Notes under the pieces: generated by a model
The model's input: only the letters and a program-made list of their open reading frames with translations
What the model was told of the DNA's origin: nothing
The model's database searches: none
Made by a program: the position numbers and the translations under genes
Assembly (NCBI GenBank): GCA_949152475.1
Contig: OX424560.1
Location: 43,912,719-43,976,718, forward strand
Direction of reading: 5' to 3'
Length of the DNA: 64,000 nt
Source of the DNA: Terebella lapidaria
Lineage: Eukaryota; Annelida; Polychaeta; Terebellida; Terebellidae
Shown: positions 58,996 to 64,000 of the stretch, piece after piece
Layout: each line of letters begins with the position of its first letter
How positions within the stretch are numbered: the stretch's first letter is position 1

Positions 58996-59813
58996 GGAAT
59001 CATAACCCAGTGCATCAGACACCCAATATGTACTAGTAATGGTCTGGTATCCTTATGATGAACCGCAGTTTTCTGTTTTATCAATTCTAGCAGAATTGTG
59101 ATCTAAATCGAAATCCACTACAATGTCATGATCTAAGTCATTGGGTCTAAATGAACAATCTATATCATTGTATATGTCAATTGCAGATTTCATCAATTCA
59201 AATTTCATAAATATCCATATAAATCCTTGCCAAGTTCTAAACTGCCGAAGCTGGTCTGAGACTATAACTGTTCCAACCAAAGTGAAAAAATCCTACAAGT
59301 TTTGTGACAATGGAAATACAAATCTGTTGTAGACGTGATATCTAAGATAATTTTGTGACTAAACTAACAAAGCTAATGATGGGTGACAACCTGGGAATAT
59401 ACAAACAAAACAGATAGCAGACCTGATTGTCTGGTGACAGATTCACTTAGTTGATGCCAATCACTGGCATGCATAGTTAGGGTTTGTTGGGGGGGGGGGG
59501 GAAGGGTGAGGGTAGGATAGGACACAATCTTTCGTTTGCCTGGGTAGGGTCAGGAAGGGCGGCGGAGGGGGCTCGCGGTCAGGGGTGGGTGCTGGCTGGA
59601 GTGACAGATGTCACAACTGGTCCAGTACTCATGTTACTTGCCATGAATAATGTACTCAAGAACAACCATCCACCGACCATCCACCAACAATCTAAGTCAC
59701 CTCCATGGATACATGTACCTTGTAACTACATGCTGCAGGTAAACAGTGAACATAACATCTGATTTCTATATAGATTACATTGATATATGTACATTCCATT
59801 TCCAATCATTTAA
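58996..59813. other. Intron sequence with a G-run
   Basis: Includes a run of 13 G at about 59490 within a G-rich 120-bp stretch. No exon recognised. Confidence 0.5.
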
Positions 59814-62800
59814 CAGAAATCGTATATACTGGTTCACACAGACCCTCCAAGTCATAAATACTGGTTCACACAGGGCCCCCAAGTCATAGATACTGGTTCA
59901 CACAGAGCCTAAAAGTCATAGGTACTGGTTCACACAGAGCCTTCAAGTCATAAATACTGGTTCACACAGGGCCTCCAAGTCATAGATACTGGTTCACACA
60001 AAGCCCCCAAGTCAGAGATACTGGCTCACACAGCGACTCCAAGTCATAGATACTGGTTCACACAGAGCCTTCGAGTCATAGATACTGGTTCACACAGAGC
60101 CTTCAAGTCATAGATACTGGTTCACACAGAGCCTTCAAGTCATAGGTACTGGTTCACACAGGGCCTCCAAGTCATAGATACTGGTTCACACAGAGCCCCC
60201 AAGTCATAGATACTGGTTCACACAGGGCCTCCAAGTCATAGATACTGGTTCACACAGAGCCTTCAAGTCACAGATACTGGTTCACACAGGGCCTCCAAGT
60301 CATAGATACTGGTTCACACAGAGCCCCCAAGTCATAAATACTGGTTCACACAGGGCCTCCAAGTCATAGATACTGGTTCAACCAAAGCCCCAAAGTCATA
60401 GATACTGGTTCACACAGAGCCTCCAAGTCATAGATACTGGTTCACACAGAGCCTTCAAGTCATAGATACTGGTTCACACAGAGCCTCCAAGTCATAGATA
60501 CTGGTTCACACAGAGCCTCCAAGTCATAGATACTGGTTCACACAGAGCCTCCAAGTCATAGATACTGGTTCACACAGGGCCTCCAAGTCATAGATACTGG
60601 TTCAAACAGGGCCTTCAAGTCATAAATACCGGTTCACACAGAGCCTCCAAGTCATAGATACTGGTTCACACAGGACCTCCAAGTCATAGATACTGGTTCA
60701 CACAGGGCCTCCAAGTCATAGATACTGGTTCACACAGGGCCTCCAAGTCATAGATACTGGTTCACACAGAGCCTCCAAGTCATAGATATTGGTTCACACA
60801 GAGCCTCCAAGTCATAGATACTGGTTCACACAGAGCCTCCAAGTCATAGATACTGGTTCACACAGAGCCTCCAAGTCATAGATACTGGTTCAAACAGGGC
60901 CTTCAAGTCATAGATACTGGTTCACACAGGGCCTCCAAGTCATAGATACTGGTTCACACAGGGCCTTCAAGTCATAGATACTGGTTCACACAGAGCCTCC
61001 AAGTCATAGATACTGCTTCACACAGGGCTTTCAAGTCATAGATACTGGTTCACACAAGGCCTCCAAGTCATAGATACTGGTTCACACAGAGCCTCTAAGT
61101 CATAGATACTGGTTCACACTGGGCCTCCAAGTCATAGATACTGGTTCACACAGGGCCTCCAAGTCATAGATACTGGTTCACACAGAGCCTTCAAGTCATA
61201 GATACTGGTTCACACAGAGCCTCCAAGTCATACATACTGGTTCACACAGAGCCTCCAAGTCATTGATACTGGTTCACACAGAGCCTCCAAGTCATAGATA
61301 CTGGTTCAAACAGAGCCTTCAAGCCATAGATACTGGTTCACACAGGGCCTTCAAGTCATAGATACTGGTTCACACAGGGCCTCCAAGTCATAGATACTGG
61401 TTCACACAGGGCCTCCAAGTCAAAGATACTGGTTCACACAGAGCCCCCAAGTCATAGATACTGGTTCACACAGAGCCTCCAAGTCATAGATACTGGTTCA
61501 AACAGGGCCTCCAAGTCATAGATACTGGTTCACACAGCGCCTCCAAGTCATAGATACTGGTTCACACAGAGTCTTCAAGTCATAGATACTGGTTCACACA
61601 GGGCCTCCAAGTCATAGATACTGGCTCACACAGAGCCTCCCAAGTCATAGATACTGGTTCACACAGTCTTCAAGTCATAGATACTGGTTCACACAAGACC
61701 TCCAAGTCATAGATACTGGTTCACACAGGGCCTCCAAGTCATAGATACTGGTTCACACAGAGCCCCCAAGTCATAGATACTGGTTCACACAGAGCCCCCA
61801 AGTCATAGATACTGGTTCACACAGAGCCTCCATGTCATAGATACTGGTTCACACAGGACCTCCAAGTCATAGATACTGGTTCACACAGCGCCTCCAAGTC
61901 ATAGATACTGGTTCACACAGGGCCTCCAAGTCATAGATACTGGTTCACACAGCGCCTCCAAATCATAGATACTGGTTCACACAGGGCCTCCAAGTCATAG
62001 ATACTGGTTCACACAGTCTTCAAGTCATAGATACTGGTTCACACAGGGCCTCCAAGTCATAGATACTGGCTCACACAGAGCCTCCCAAGTCATAGATACT
62101 GGTTCACACAGTCTTCAAGTCATAGATACTGGTTCACACAAGACCTCCAAGTCATAGATACTGGTTCACACAGGGCCTCCAAGTCATAGATACTGGTTCA
62201 CACAGAGCCCCCAAGTCATAGATACTGGTTCACACAGAGCCCCCAAGTCATAGATACTGGTTCACACAGAGCCTCCATGTCATAGATACTGGTTCACACA
62301 GGACCTCCAAGTCATAGATACTGGTTCACACAGCGCCTCCAAGTCATAGATACTGGTTCACACAGGGCCTCCAAGTCATAGATACTGGTTCACACAGCGC
62401 CTCCAAATCATAGATACTGGTTCACACAGGGCCTCCAAGTCATAGATACTGGTTCACACAGAGCCTCCAAGTCATAGATACTGGTTCAAACAGGGCCTTC
62501 AAGTCATAGATACTGGTTCACACAGGGCCTCCAAGTCATAGATACTGGTTCACACAGAGCCTCCAAGTCATAGATACTGGTTCACACAAAGCCTCCAAGT
62601 CATAGATACTGGTTCACACAGAGCCTCCAAGTCATAGATACTGGTTCACACAGGGCCTCCAAGTCATAAATACTGGTTCACACAGAGCCTCCAAGTCATA
62701 GATACTGGTTCACACAGTCTTCAAGTCATAGATACTGGTTCACACAAGACCTCCAAGTCATAGATACTGGTTCACACAGGGCCTCCAAGTCATAGATACT

Positions 62801-64000
62801 GGTTCACACAGAGCCCCCAAGTCATAGATACTGGTTCACACAGAGCCCCCAAGTCATAGATACTGGTTCACACAGAGCCTCCAAGTCATAGATACTGGTT
62901 CACACAGAGCCTCCAAGTCATAGATACTGGTTCACACAGGGCCTCCAAGTCATAGATACTGGTTCACACAGAGCCTTCAATTCATAGATACTGGTTCACA
63001 CAGAGCCCCCAAGTCATAGATACTGGTTCACACAGGGCCTCCAAGTCATAGATACTGGTTCACACAGAGCCTCCAAGTCATAGATACTGGTTCACACAGG
63101 GCCTCCAAGTCATAGATACTGGTTCACACAGGGCCTCCAAGTCATAGATACTGGTTCACACAGAGCCTCCAAGTCATAGATACTGGTTCACACCGAGCCT
63201 CCAAATCATAGATACTGGTTCACACAGGATCTCCAAGTCATAGATACTGGTTCACACAAAGCCTTCAAGTCATAGATACTGGTTCACACAGAGCCTCCAA
63301 GTCATAGATACTGGTTCACACAGAGCCTCCAAGTCATAGATACTGGTTCACACAGGGCCTCCAAGTCATAGATACTGGTTCACACAGGGCCTCCAAGTCA
63401 TAGATACTGGTTCACACAAGACCTCCAAGTCATAGATACTGGTTCACACAGGGCCTCCAAGTCATAGATACTGGTTCACACAGAGCCCCCAAGTCATAGA
63501 TACTGGTTCACACAGAGCCCCCAAGTCATAGATACTGGTTCACACAGAGCCTCCATGTCATAGATACTGGTTCACACAGGACCTCCAAGTCATAAATACT
63601 GGTTCACACAGCGCCTCCAAGTCATAGATACTGGTTCACACAGGGCCTCCAAGTCATAGATACTGGTTCACACAGCGCCTCCAAATCATAGATACTGGTT
63701 CACACAGGGCCTCCAAGTCATAGATACTGGTTCACACAGAGCCTCCAAGTCATAGATACTGGTTCAAACAGGGCCTTCAAGTCATAGATACTGGTTCACA
63801 CAGGGCCTCCAAGTCATAGATACTGGTTCACACAGAGCCTCCAAGTCATAGATACTGGTTCACACAAAGCCTCCAAGTCATAGATACTGGTTCACACAGA
63901 GCCTCCAAGTCATAGATACTGGTTCACACAGGGCCTCCAAGTCATAAATACTGGTTCACACAGAGCCTCCAAGTCATAGATACTGGTTCACACAGTCTTC
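59814..64000. repeat. 32-bp minisatellite running off the window
   Basis: About 130 copies of a 32-bp unit (tactggttcacacagagcct, ccaagtcataga; copies at 60481 and 60513). Variants gggcctcc, gagccccc, gcgcctcc, ggacctcc and a shortened 'gtcttc' unit occur in a fixed order that repeats. 62130-62722 recurs at 63408-64000 (offset 1278), and about 61660-62000 recurs at about 62105-62445 (offset 445). The array therefore has higher-order structure. It lies upstream of the first visible exon. Confidence 0.97.

Noticed and set aside
59814-64000. CRISPR-like regular repetition (also 1-2866 and 22797-24027).
   Set aside because: The units are directly tandem with no unique spacers, in a eukaryotic intron.

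Overview
The window is animal nuclear DNA, AT-rich and dominated by repeats. It most likely comes from a bivalve mollusc. The reason is a dense population of tandem-repeat-bearing mobile elements built like the bivalve pearl/CvA and Helentron-associated (HINE) families: short subterminal inverted repeats, a central array of 120-160 bp units, an ACGG-type microsatellite and a terminal hairpin. A DIRS-type retroelement and a lophotrochozoan-looking F-BAR gene fit this. The species assignment is inference.

The only host gene I can support lies on the minus strand and spans almost the whole window. Seven exons (58297-58382, 24006-24086, 3706-3768, 3487-3568, 3286-3348, 3067-3177, 2857-2973) have consensus splice sites and matching phases. 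Together they encode one continuous F-BAR domain most like NOSTRIN, an endocytic adaptor that binds curved membrane. Two introns are very large, about 34 kb (24087-58296) and 20 kb (3769-24005), and they hold nearly all the other DNA. Five exons are packed into 2857-3768.

Layout: 1-2866, a 26-bp minisatellite touching the last visible exon; 2857-3768, five exons; about 3838-4090, a tRNA-derived SINE; 4494-22611, nested HINE elements with a 134-bp core plus variants with 121-, 159- and 147-bp cores; 22797-24027, a 34-bp minisatellite touching exon 24006-24086; 24230-32022, more HINEs, including a complete 147-bp-core element at 26698-29182; 32023-34730, lower-repeat intron with a CpG-rich island; 34740-35516 and 41559-55160, HINE arrays split by a 6-kb DIRS-like element at 35517-41558; 55165-55690, a 47/48-bp minisatellite; 55967-58080, a diverged HINE and three small inverted-repeat DNA transposons; 59814-64000, a 32-bp minisatellite running off the window.

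Three things stand out. First, both minisatellites that touch exons have units spanning the exon-intron boundary, so they are arrays of duplicated 5' splice sites. Second, several different HINE core repeats carry AGGTCA half-sites. In the main family every 134-bp unit holds a perfect DR1 (AGGTCAAAGGTCA) and a TCAAGGTCA monomer site, giving well over a hundred nuclear-receptor-type sites inside one gene. Third, three HINE families share one terminal-hairpin design whose stems differ between families by paired changes. No RNA genes (apart from the tRNA-like SINE head) and no CRISPR arrays were found.
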